Both the position numbers and the translations under genes were made by a program. A stretch of DNA of 56,164 nucleotides from an uncultured Rhizobium sp. (GTDB lineage: Bacteria > Pseudomonadota > Alphaproteobacteria > Rhizobiales > Rhizobiaceae): positions 1 to 56,164 of the forward strand of contig CAMFIE010000026.1 in assembly GCA_945952315.1 (NCBI GenBank), given 5' to 3'. The notes beneath the pieces were generated by a model. It did no database searches. It saw only the letters and a list, made by a program, of their open reading frames with translations, and had not been told where the DNA came from. Of this stretch, positions 24,001 through 31,433 are shown piece by piece (position 1 is the stretch's first letter; each line of letters opens with the position of its first letter).

Positions 24001-24081
24001 GGTATTCCTCGTTGTGGATCGGGAGGCTTTGGCCAGCCTCCCTTTTCATGGGTGATTTGGTCTATGAATATAGAGAGGAAT

Positions 24082-24136
24082 AACGCAAAAATTGGCGGTA
24101 TGCAACGCAAAAAATGGCGGCATTCGGTTTTTGCGG
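24082..24136. promoter_or_regulatory. Tandem repressor/Ner operators between early operon and c gene
   Basis: AACGCAAAAATTGGCGG (24082-24098) is repeated as AACGCAAAAAATGGCGG (24104-24120), 22 bases apart, with a third half copy inverted (TTTTTGCGG, 24128-24136). The spacing equals two turns of DNA, so bound proteins would lie on one face. The sites separate the leftward early operon from the rightward repressor gene. Confidence 0.65.
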
Positions 24137-24153
24137 TATTTTGGGTTTCGGAA

Positions 24154-24639
24154 GTGAATTCGAAGGAAATCGCGCAGAGAGCGGCGTTGATAAGAAGCGA
24201 GTTGAATTTGTCTCAGAAGGCAATTGCCGAGCGAATGGGTGTATCCCTGAGGTCTTGGCAAGGCATTGAGGCTGGTAGGAATATTCCCAGCGGCGAAACG
24301 CTCGTTAGCTTTGAAAAGTTGGGTGTTAACCCTGGATGGATCTTGTCAGGTTTGGGTCCAATAAGAATGCGCGATTGGAATGGATCTGACGCCGATGCCG
24401 AGTTGTTTGTCCGCATTGCTCGTTTCGTGCAGCGGGTACACGAAGAACTGAATGTTTCTATCCCAGATCGGGGATCTGCAAAAATTGCAAAGTCCGTATT
24501 CGACAACATCGCTCGCATCTTGCCTCGCGACGCTGGGCCTGAAGAAACGGACGCAGCCCTATTGATGCAAGAGGCCAAACTGCGAAGGGAACTATTGGCA
24601 GCAAAAGATGCGCCAGGCACCGGCAAACGCTCGGCTTAA
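24154..24639 (+). CDS. Phage repressor c (XRE-type helix-turn-helix)
   Basis: A protein of about 161 residues from the GTG at 24154; an ATG at 24064 would add 30 residues but would read through the operator repeats. The N-terminal domain (about residues 8-62) is an XRE helix-turn-helix: IRSELNLSQKAIAERMGVSL, followed by RSWQGIEAGRNIPSGETLV and the typical LGVNPGWILSGLG end, as in Mu-like repressors of alphaproteobacteria. There is no peptidase domain, so induction would not use RecA-type self-cleavage. Divergent from Ner as in Mu, it keeps the lysogenic state. Confidence 0.84.
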   Translation: MNSKEIAQRAALIRSELNLSQKAIAERMGVSLRSWQGIEAGRNIPSGETLVSFEKLGVNPGWILSGLGPIRMRDWNGSDADAELFVRIARFVQRVHEELNVSIPDRGSAKIAKSVFDNIARILPRDAGPEETDAALLMQEAKLRRELLAAKDAPGTGKRSA

Positions 24640-25550
24640 TTGTCGTGAAAACGTTCATTCTATTCACCCAGGCGAGCCTTTATTTTGAGGATGCAATCTC
24701 TGGTCGTCTACTTGGATAGTGTCATGGCTTCACCTGAATTCTCGCAGGTCAGAAATAGGCGGGGTTTTTACCCTACTTGAAACCTCAGTTGCTTCAGTGA
24801 CGGCTTAAATTACATTTCATGTCGTTGAATTTTCTATGTTTTCTAGACCAAGCAACCGAGTTGCTTTTCAGTTTTGAAATTTCCCGGTCGAAAATCTTCG
24901 GCTTTGATGCTATCTGCATGAAAACTGAAACTCGTTGTTGTCGATTTTTCAAAGACTTGAAGGTTTGTCGAGAAGTCTTTGTAAGGTTTTTGCGGGGCGC
25001 TCTCAAAAAAATCGAGAAGCCATCAGGTGCGCCAGTTTTGGCGAATTCCGCAAGTTTTTTGCATCACGGTGATGCTCGCTTTTTGTCGCCGTAACCCTAT
25101 GATTTACCGTCGATTATCAGGTTTTATCAGGGTTTTGCTTCTATTTGCATTACAGGTGGCAGACAACAGCCGGGCGCGAAATTTGCAAAAAATGTCACGA
25201 CAAATGCAAAAGCCGCATTTTCGCACCGGTCTGACAGACGTTCTGCAGATCTGGCGAATCCCGCCTCTTTGACCGAGTGAGCGTTTTCGGTGCGTGTAAG
25301 TCTTGCACGCTCATCCACTCATCCCGTGCCGTGAGACCCGGCTTCTTCCAGTTTTCGGGAGAGTCTTCGGTTTTTAAGCTGGCGACAGGCAGGCGGAGGT
25401 TTGAACCGAGTATCGACCGTCTGACAGACATCACAGAGAGCACCAACGCTATGATCGGCTCTATGCGTCGCCTGCTTTTGATGGATGGAAATTTGGCTGT
25501 CCTGAAAGCCGTTCCGGTCGCTCACCAGGCTGACATGACCTCGTATGATG

Positions 25551-25582
25551 CAGGGGTGGTTGCAGAACTGCAGCCACCCCTG
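25551..25582. repeat. 15-base-pair hairpin in intergenic region
   Basis: CAGGGGTGGTTGCAG pairs with CTGCAGCCACCCCTG over a two-base centre, with a single G-T mismatch. There is no T run on either strand. It could be an RNA structure or a factor-binding site. Confidence 0.6.
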
Positions 25583-25627
25583 ACGTGTGTCTTGCGCATC
25601 GTCGCAGAGTTTCCAGCGGCCGTCATC

Positions 25628-25670
25628 ATGACGAGGGAGCGGATCGCGCAAACTGATCCGCTCCCGTCAT
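25628..25670 (-). terminator. Strong hairpin 15 bases after the NmrA-like gene
   Basis: GGGAGCGGATC (25635-25645) pairs with GATCCGCTCCC (25655-25665), and ATGAC/GTCAT extend the stem past a two-base bulge to 16 pairs. It sits just after the stop codon at 25685. It lacks a T run, so it may protect the transcript end rather than terminate alone. Confidence 0.5.
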
Positions 25671-25684
25671 TGTCAAGGTTCAAG

Positions 25685-26560
25685 TCAGTTGTCTGCCCAG
25701 CTTCGCGCTGCTTCTTCGACGAAATTGCGATAGGTCTTCAGCTCGCGTCCGAGGAGATGGGTCAGGCGCTCGACATCTGCTGACGACGCTTTCATTCCAT
25801 CCTTCTGGAAACGTTCAAGCATCAGTCGCATGTCCATGGCGCTCCAGGACGGACCATGAGCGGCCATCTGCGCTTCGAAGCTGTCTGTCTTGTCTCCTGG
25901 GTAACTCACCGGCCTTTCAAGCACCTCAGCCCAGATCGAGGCATTGCCGGTACCGGTCAATGCTTCCGGACCGGATAGGTTGAGAACGTCTGTTGGACCT
26001 TGGCTCCCGTTTTCCCGCGCAAGAATGGCGCCTGCGGCAATTTCACCAATGTCCCGGACGTCGATCATCGAGACACCGGCAGACCCTATGGGGAACGGGT
26101 AGATGCCGTAGTCCGTGAGCGGTGCTTTAAGCCAAAGATCATTCTGGATGAAACAGTTTGGTCGCAGAATCGTGGATTGAATGCCAAAATCCATGATCAT
26201 CCGCTCAACGGTATGTTTTGCGGCGAAATGGGGCACGTTGCTGAAGGTATCGGCATTGAAGACGGAGAAATATACCAGGCTTTTCACGCCGGTCTCTCGG
26301 GCGAGGTTGAGCGTCAGCATCGCCTGCGTCAGTTCGTCGGCCGCTACCGAGTTCAAGAGAAACAGGGTCGAAACACCATGCAATGCTTCCCGCATGGCGC
26401 CGATATCGAGCATGTCCCCTTTCACGGGTATGATGCCTTGGGGCAGGGACGCCTTTTCCGGATTGCGGGTCAATGCGCGTACGTCTGAGCCTTTTTCGGC
26501 CAGATTGGCCAGGACCTGCTGGCCGATGGTTCCGGTGCTGCCGGTTATGAGAATTGTCAT
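25685..26560 (-). CDS. NmrA-like NAD(P)-binding reductase
   Basis: A protein of 291 residues of the atypical short-chain dehydrogenase (NmrA/QOR2-like) group. The Rossmann motif TGSTGTIGQQV at residues 7-17 and the ALTRNPEKA turn bind NAD(P). The central SLVYFSVFNAD and CFIQNDLWLK are typical of this group, whereas the Tyr-Lys pair of classical dehydrogenases is not evident, so it may be a sensor of redox state or a quinone reductase. It heads no operon but lies 72 bases after the esterase gene on the same strand. The substrate cannot be read from the sequence. Confidence 0.85.
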   Translation of the reverse strand: MTILITGSTGTIGQQVLANLAEKGSDVRALTRNPEKASLPQGIIPVKGDMLDIGAMREALHGVSTLFLLNSVAADELTQAMLTLNLARETGVKSLVYFSVFNADTFSNVPHFAAKHTVERMIMDFGIQSTILRPNCFIQNDLWLKAPLTDYGIYPFPIGSAGVSMIDVRDIGEIAAGAILARENGSQGPTDVLNLSGPEALTGTGNASIWAEVLERPVSYPGDKTDSFEAQMAAHGPSWSAMDMRLMLERFQKDGMKASSADVERLTHLLGRELKTYRNFVEEAARSWADN

Positions 26561-26632
26561 GTCGGGTCTTCTTTCAGTTGAATGGTGTGAGAACGGGATC
26601 GGTTGTTGATGCCGATCAACGGGTTAAGTCGC

Positions 26633-27562
26633 TCAATCGCCCAGATGTGTGCGCAGGAATGCAGCCGTCATTGCCAGAGCTTGCTCTCCTGCCTTCAACA
26701 GCGTGAAGCTTGCAGGGAAGACATGCGGCATGTCGTTCCAGATATGCGCCTCCGCACGTCCACCGGATTGGTGAATCTTTGCAGCGTAGGACAAGCTGTC
26801 ATCCAGCAGGATCTCGGCGGTTCCCGTATGGATTTGTATCGGGGGCAAACCGGATGGATCGCCGTAGAGCGGAGATGCTGCTGCCGTTCTCGGGTCATTT
26901 CCTCCAAGATAGAGATCCGCCGACGATTTCAGCATCGCGAATGTCAGATAGGGTTCTTCCTCCGCTTTGCTGACATGGCTTTCTCCTGTCAGTGCTAGGT
27001 CAAGCCAAGGTGAAAACACGGCGCACGCAGCAGGGGCTTTACCACGACCTTTTTCCGCTTCACGCGTCGCCCATTCCAGAAGAGAGAGCGAAAGGCCGCC
27101 TCCGGCACTGTCACCGGCGATTGCAAGCTTCGTGAAGCCAGCAGCCCCCAGGTCTCGCCACACCGCACGAGCATCCTCGACGCCTTTCGGAAAAGGCTGT
27201 TCGGGCGCAAGGCCATAGTCTGCGACAAACACCGAGATACCGGTTCTGGCCGCGATCTGACCTGCAAAATTGCAATAGGCCTTGGCAGAGCCAAGAATAT
27301 AGGCACCGCCATGCAGATAGAGGATCGCACGATCTTTCGCCGCGGGTTGCTTCGGCTTGCACCAGAAGCCGGAAACGCCCCCGACAGTCGAGGCGCTGTA
27401 TTCCACGTTTTCTGCCTCCGGGATGGCCGCGATCATGAGGTCGTAACCCTCGCGTGCCTCAACACCGGAATTGATCCCTTTGAAGGGAGCGTTTTGCTCC
27501 CTGATGGCAGCGACCAGCGCGAGATCCGCAGGGTCAGCATGGTGATAGATCGGATTTGTCAT
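26633..27562 (-). CDS. Alpha/beta hydrolase, hormone-sensitive lipase family esterase
   Basis: A protein of 309 residues of the HSL (family IV) esterases. The oxyanion-hole motif LHGGAYILG (about residues 80-88), the nucleophile elbow IAGDSAGGGLSL with its serine (about 149-155), the acid in the HTGTAEILLDDS segment and the final IWNDMPHVFPA histidine form a complete catalytic set. It hydrolyses small acyl esters; the true substrate is unknown. The ATG at 27562 is chosen because GGAGG lies eight bases upstream. It is co-directional with the YciI-like and NmrA-like genes. Confidence 0.9.
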   Translation of the reverse strand: MTNPIYHHADPADLALVAAIREQNAPFKGINSGVEAREGYDLMIAAIPEAENVEYSASTVGGVSGFWCKPKQPAAKDRAILYLHGGAYILGSAKAYCNFAGQIAARTGISVFVADYGLAPEQPFPKGVEDARAVWRDLGAAGFTKLAIAGDSAGGGLSLSLLEWATREAEKGRGKAPAACAVFSPWLDLALTGESHVSKAEEEPYLTFAMLKSSADLYLGGNDPRTAAASPLYGDPSGLPPIQIHTGTAEILLDDSLSYAAKIHQSGGRAEAHIWNDMPHVFPASFTLLKAGEQALAMTAAFLRTHLGD

Positions 27563-27579
27563 AACCATGGCCTCCCTTT

Positions 27580-27900
27580 TCAGATGTGCGTCGGGAGGGC
27601 CGCAAAGAGCGCGGCATATGAGGTGAATGGCGCCAGAGGCAAGACATCCGCTTCGACAAGGCCATGGGATACCATCGGGAGCCGGTCGATCAGCACTCTT
27701 GCTTTCTCCGGACTGTCCGTTTCCAGCAAAAGGACTACGCCTTCGGGAAACTTTGCGGCGGGGGCCTGAATGAAATGCGTAGAGCGTAGGGTGCCGTCGA
27801 GCACCATCGTCCAGAGCTCAGCGGCCTCTGGTTTAATGAGCGGGCCGATATGATCCATGGTGGTTGAGGGCAGGGTTTTGAGAACAGCGAGAACTTGCAC
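27580..27900 (-). CDS. YciI/muconolactone isomerase-like dimeric alpha-beta barrel protein
   Basis: A protein of about 106 residues from a GTG start at 27900 with an AAAGGT site eight bases upstream. It shows the ferredoxin-like pattern of this group: an N-terminal strand (QVLAVLKTL), a helix, then GVVLLLETDSPEKARVLIDR, and a C-terminal strand with ADVLPLAPFTSY. Such proteins act as small isomerases or binding proteins. It is the first gene of the three-gene minus-strand cluster, divergent from the LysR gene 100 bases away. Confidence 0.7.
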   Translation of the reverse strand: MQVLAVLKTLPSTTMDHIGPLIKPEAAELWTMVLDGTLRSTHFIQAPAAKFPEGVVLLLETDSPEKARVLIDRLPMVSHGLVEADVLPLAPFTSYAALFAALPTHI

Positions 27901-27978
27901 GGGTGTGACCTTTGTTACTGATTGATCGAACGACCATGCATAGATAGAGTGTCTCAATTGACGACGTCAGGCTCGATA

Positions 27979-28000
27979 ATTTGGACGGTCCGGACCAAAT
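27979..28000 (+). promoter_or_regulatory. Palindromic LysR-type box next to the LysR start codon
   Basis: ATTTGG and CCAAAT flank a perfect central palindrome GGTCCGGACC; the whole 22-base element ends at the ATG of the LysR gene. It occupies the place of the ribosome-binding site and is likely the site where the LysR protein controls itself and the divergent cluster. Confidence 0.55.
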
Positions 28001-28900
28001 ATGAAACATTCCATCGATCTGAATGCACTTCGGGAATTTCATCTTGTTGTGAGCCATGGCGGGTTTGGCGCTGCTGCACGGATTTCTGGTGAACCGAAAG
28101 CAACGCTCTCTCGGCATATTCGGGCGCTTGAAGACAGTCTCGGTTTGCGGCTGATTGACCGCGACAGCCGCGCGTTCCGATTGACGGATGAGGGGTCGCT
28201 TCTTCGGGCGCGAACGGAAAATTTGCTGGCAGAGCTTACGGATATCACCTCGAGCCTTGCACACGATCGGGGCGCGCCACAGGGCAAGCTGAGAGTAAGC
28301 AGCCCGCTCATGTTCGGGCATCTGGCCATGGGTGCCTTGGCTGCCAACTTTGCGCGCAGATATCCCGGCATCCAATTGGAGGTTACCGTCGAGGACCGGC
28401 ATGTGGACCTGATTGAGGAGGGCTATGATGTGGCGATCCGCATCAACCCCAGACCCGATAGCCAGCTGATCGGGCGATGTTTCCACCGTGATAGTCTGCT
28501 ACTGGTTGCATCTGCGCAAGTCCAGCGGTCTGGCGATCCCGAGACCCCGTTGCCGTTTATAGCCGGTTCCTCCGCGCCTGAGGTTCAGAAGCGTTCCGTT
28601 TTGCGGGGCAACGAGGAACAGCATTTCACCCTGAAGACGATCCTTCGATTGCCGTCGCCGCTGATCATCCGGGATGCTCTTCTGACCGGCACTGGCGTTG
28701 GAATCCTGCCGGAAATGCTGGTCATAGACCAAATCAAAAGCGGACAATTGCAGAATTGGGGACGTCTGCCGGATGGTGATATTGAATTGTGGGCACTCCA
28801 TGCCAGCAAGCGACTGGCAAGCAGGAGAGTGAAAGCCTTTATTGATTTCATGGCCGAAGAAATGCCGGGCTTCCTGCGCGGTGGCTTGCCACAATCATGA
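28001..28900 (+). CDS. LysR family transcriptional regulator
   Basis: A protein of 299 residues. The N-terminal winged helix (residues 1-65) includes LREFHLVVSHGGFGAAARIS and GEPKATLSRHIRALEDSLGL, followed by a linker helix and a C-terminal effector domain (PQGKLRVSSPLMFGH, then LIEEGYDVAIRI). This second part is typical of the LysR group near DsdC/AaeR-like proteins. It is divergent from the YciI, esterase and NmrA-like genes, which it probably regulates. No Shine-Dalgarno sequence is seen before the ATG because the palindromic box lies there. Confidence 0.92.
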   Translation: MKHSIDLNALREFHLVVSHGGFGAAARISGEPKATLSRHIRALEDSLGLRLIDRDSRAFRLTDEGSLLRARTENLLAELTDITSSLAHDRGAPQGKLRVSSPLMFGHLAMGALAANFARRYPGIQLEVTVEDRHVDLIEEGYDVAIRINPRPDSQLIGRCFHRDSLLLVASAQVQRSGDPETPLPFIAGSSAPEVQKRSVLRGNEEQHFTLKTILRLPSPLIIRDALLTGTGVGILPEMLVIDQIKSGQLQNWGRLPDGDIELWALHASKRLASRRVKAFIDFMAEEMPGFLRGGLPQS

Positions 28901-29026
28901 TAAGAAGCCGCGATTGCGTGGTATTGGGACATGGACCACGACGCGGCGGACGCCGGTTAGCACGCCAAGAGAGCAGTATGAAAAGCTCCGGGAACAAAGC
29001 TGCTGCAATAGACTGTTGGCCGGTTT

Positions 29027-29067
29027 GGCCGATCTTGACTTATTTTGCAAAAAAAACGGGATCGGCC
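29027..29067 (-). other. Inverted repeat at the 3' end of the CoCoNuT-like operon
   Basis: GGCCGATC (29027-29034) and GATCGGCC (29060-29067) enclose 25 bases with a run of eight T on the minus strand. It lies ten bases after the stop of the last operon gene and is a possible terminator, though the T run is in the loop. Confidence 0.35.
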
Positions 29068-29075
29068 GAACGCGA

Positions 29076-31433
29076 CTAGGTATCGGAATCATCGCCGCCA
29101 CTGGCGATATCAAGCAACAGATCGGGGTTGGTGCCGCTTCCTGCCAGTTCCTCGACAACCTGTTCAAGAATACGGCCATATTTAGCCTTCGCTTTCGCTC
29201 GGCTGGGTATATTCAGGTCCTTGAGGGTTATCTCCACGGCCCTCATGAGCCCATCGGCTGTTGGATCATGACCGGCCACCAGCGCGAAAGGTTCCACAAG
29301 GCGCCACCGCAGAAGACCGACCAGAAGAAAGGGCGCATACTGGAAGCGATTGTAATTGCTGCCGATATTATCCTTGAATTCGAGGATGACGCGCCGGGCT
29401 ATACGCTCGACATCCTTGCGGGAAAGCGCCCTTGGTGCGGTATCCGAGCGGGAAAGCATAAAGGCCATGGCTGCTGTTTCCCGCTGCCAAGTCCATTCAT
29501 CAATCCGCTTTCGCAGGATTGTGTGGATCGCTTGCTGCTCGTGCGAACCCTTGCTGACAATACGTCCAAGCCCCTGATAGGCGAGTTTCCAATGGCTGCC
29601 ATGCGTCATCAGCCGGTGCCCGCGAACCTGTTGATCCCAGGCCTCCAGCAGCCAGACGGTGACCTCTGGCGGACAAAGGCGAAACAGCCAGGTGAGAAAG
29701 CGCAGTGATTGATTGTCGTCGTCGATCTTGCCCGCAAGTCGCTGGCGCACATGGGCCATGGCGCGTTCGATAAGGCGGTGAACATCCGTCCGTGTTGCCT
29801 CATCAATCTCCCCTGGAAATTCCCCATCGCTCGAAAGGGCATAGTGCCCGAATGGCCGGGCAGCCATCTTGTCTGCCAAAGCCTTCCAGTCCACATGGGC
29901 GCGGGTTACCTGGTCTGCAACGATTTTCAGAAGCCCATCCCCTCGCGCATTGTCGTGCCACACATTCATGCCGCAGGGCAGGATGAGGCGGGACGGGATC
30001 GTGGGTGCGGGCTTCTCGAAGGATGCAAGCAGATCCTCCCATGTTTGAGGCAGCTCTTCGGCACTGTCCCAATCTGCCTGAAACTGTTGGGCGAGGTCGG
30101 ATGACATAAGCTGGATCTTTGCACTGCCCGAGGCCGGGCGTTGTTCGACCCATGCATCCACCGGGGTCTGCTTTGACAGTTTTGCGCCGATCCGGATGGT
30201 GACCTTGCGTGGCCGATCCGCCGTCTGCTTGCGGATATAGATGGAAAACCGCTCCTGTCCGGCCTGTATCGCAAATTGTGCGGGCTTCGGACTGCGAAAG
30301 GTCTCTCCAGCCCGAAGTGTGGTGCCAGGATCAACCAGATCATAGCTTTCAGGGCCTTCGGGGGACTGAATGATGGTGGAAATCTGCGGCAGGAAGTCGA
30401 AATAGACCGGCTCCTGGCTGCTGTATCGCCGGGCACCTATCATCGCACCAATGGCGACAGCATCCGGTGGCAGTGCGAAAACCGGTTTTTCGAACACGGG
30501 CGCAAGCAGTGTTGTCAGTCGCTCGCGGATCACCCCTTCTGAAAGGGTCTCGAACAGCAGGAGATCACAATTCCTGAAGGCTTGCCGGAGCCCATCCGGT
30601 GGGGGCAGTCCGTCGAGAGGCAACGAGCCGGGTGGAACCAGCATTTGCCAGTCTCCATTGTCCAGCCGGAGCATTTCCGCCTGCGTGGGCAATCCGAGGA
30701 TCATCCTGCCGCTGGCCTTGGCCCATGCAATGGATTGCGGAGCGCCACCCATCGCTGAAGTTCTTAGAGCCTCATGCGCGCGTTCCAGAAGCGGCGCATA
30801 GCCCCATCCGGACTCGAGCACTTCGCCAGAGCGGCTTCGCTCCGGTGCGAGAATGCCGGAACTGCCAATGCCTTCCATCCGGATTTGTAGCGTTTGAAGG
30901 GCAAAGCCTTTTGCTGAATGACAGAGGACCCCAATCTTCATCGGGCGATCGACAGCACCGGTTTCGATGGCGTAAAGCGCTGCCAGCACGGGGCGCCAGA
31001 CCAGCAATGGACTGGAAATACGGGCTTTTCGCAAGGCCTTGAGCAGCCGGTCCTGCAGAAGTTCACTTGATCCCGGCTCGTCATCAATGCTCGCAACGCC
31101 AAAGCCAGATCCCGGCACAAGCCCGGTCAGGGCCTTTGCAAGGACCTCCACTTTCGGATCAGCATCCGACAGGATATCGATGATTTTAAGCCGGTTTTCC
31201 TCTTTGCCGATATCCCCCCAGCCAGCACCAAGGCCATGAGGTGCCAGCATTGCCTGAGCGCCACCCACGAATTGCGTGTCCTGACCGTCACCGACACGCA
31301 CCACAACGCCGCAGATGCCGCCGTGCGAAACCGAGCAGGACACTTCCTCCTCGTCTCCATCCGGCCGCACAAGCCAGTTCCGGCAACCAAAGTCACGCCA
31401 GCCGTTGAGATCGTAGCCGCAGAGCTTTCTCAT
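29076..31433 (-). CDS. Divergent Hsp70-like protein of the CoCoNuT-type defense operon
   Basis: A protein of 785 residues, last gene of the operon. The N-terminal half follows the Hsp70/actin-like pattern: an N-terminal strand (LCGYDLNGWRDFG) in place of the usual GIDLGTT loop, a region PLLVWRPVLAALYA, the second phosphate-loop-like strand IGVLCHSAKGFALQTLQI that lacks the usual DxGGG, and EKPVFALPPDAVAIGAMIGA, then VYFDFLPQIS. A beta domain (about residues 390-450, FAIQAGQERFSIYI) resembles the Hsp70 substrate-binding domain, and a helical C-terminus of about 330 residues follows. The nucleotide-binding loops look degenerate. Hsp70 homologues thought to bind RNA are known parts of predicted CoCoNuT systems. 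It overlaps the previous gene by four bases. Confidence 0.75.
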   Translation of the reverse strand: MRKLCGYDLNGWRDFGCRNWLVRPDGDEEEVSCSVSHGGICGVVVRVGDGQDTQFVGGAQAMLAPHGLGAGWGDIGKEENRLKIIDILSDADPKVEVLAKALTGLVPGSGFGVASIDDEPGSSELLQDRLLKALRKARISSPLLVWRPVLAALYAIETGAVDRPMKIGVLCHSAKGFALQTLQIRMEGIGSSGILAPERSRSGEVLESGWGYAPLLERAHEALRTSAMGGAPQSIAWAKASGRMILGLPTQAEMLRLDNGDWQMLVPPGSLPLDGLPPPDGLRQAFRNCDLLLFETLSEGVIRERLTTLLAPVFEKPVFALPPDAVAIGAMIGARRYSSQEPVYFDFLPQISTIIQSPEGPESYDLVDPGTTLRAGETFRSPKPAQFAIQAGQERFSIYIRKQTADRPRKVTIRIGAKLSKQTPVDAWVEQRPASGSAKIQLMSSDLAQQFQADWDSAEELPQTWEDLLASFEKPAPTIPSRLILPCGMNVWHDNARGDGLLKIVADQVTRAHVDWKALADKMAARPFGHYALSSDGEFPGEIDEATRTDVHRLIERAMAHVRQRLAGKIDDDNQSLRFLTWLFRLCPPEVTVWLLEAWDQQVRGHRLMTHGSHWKLAYQGLGRIVSKGSHEQQAIHTILRKRIDEWTWQRETAAMAFMLSRSDTAPRALSRKDVERIARRVILEFKDNIGSNYNRFQYAPFLLVGLLRWRLVEPFALVAGHDPTADGLMRAVEITLKDLNIPSRAKAKAKYGRILEQVVEELAGSGTNPDLLLDIASGGDDSDT

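Larger units (their letters stand above)
1..25290 (-). mobile_element. Mu-like transposable prophage, inverted, left part cut by the window edge
   Basis: The block holds a MuA-type DDE transposase, a MuB-type ATPase, GemA, a Mor-family activator and Mu-type terminase, portal, F, protease and capsid genes in Mu order, all read on the minus strand, with a repressor on the plus strand at the early end. The tail genes continue beyond position 1, so the far phage end is not in the window. The near (Mu left) end must lie between the repressor stop at 24639 and the bacterial gene ending at 25685. The coordinate 25290 is only a guess from repeated motifs in that gap. Genes overlap by 1 to 8 bases almost throughout and no gene looks broken, so the prophage may be functional. 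Confidence 0.88.
24640..25684. other. Gene-poor AT-richer region with the phage left end and host junction
   Basis: I see no convincing gene in this 1045-base stretch. The part up to about 25300 is AT-richer and holds related motifs (CGAATTC or CGAATCC followed by CGC at about 24736, 25041 and 25256), which may be transposase-binding sites of the phage end. The rest has two copies of the palindrome GTCTGACAGAC (25229-25239 and 25419-25429) and two large hairpins. The exact phage end cannot be fixed without the other end. Confidence 0.45.

Noticed and set aside
25277-25783. Plus-strand frame of 168 codons in the gap before the NmrA-like gene
   Set aside because: It runs over both hairpins and into the NmrA-like gene, has no good start site and no recognisable domain.
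27833-28486. Minus-strand frame of 217 codons opposite the LysR gene
   Set aside because: Antisense to a certain LysR gene and its promoter; no motif.
28842-29708. Plus-strand frame of 288 codons at the end of the defense operon
   Set aside because: It is mostly antisense to the Hsp70-like gene and overlaps the LysR end; no domain is seen.
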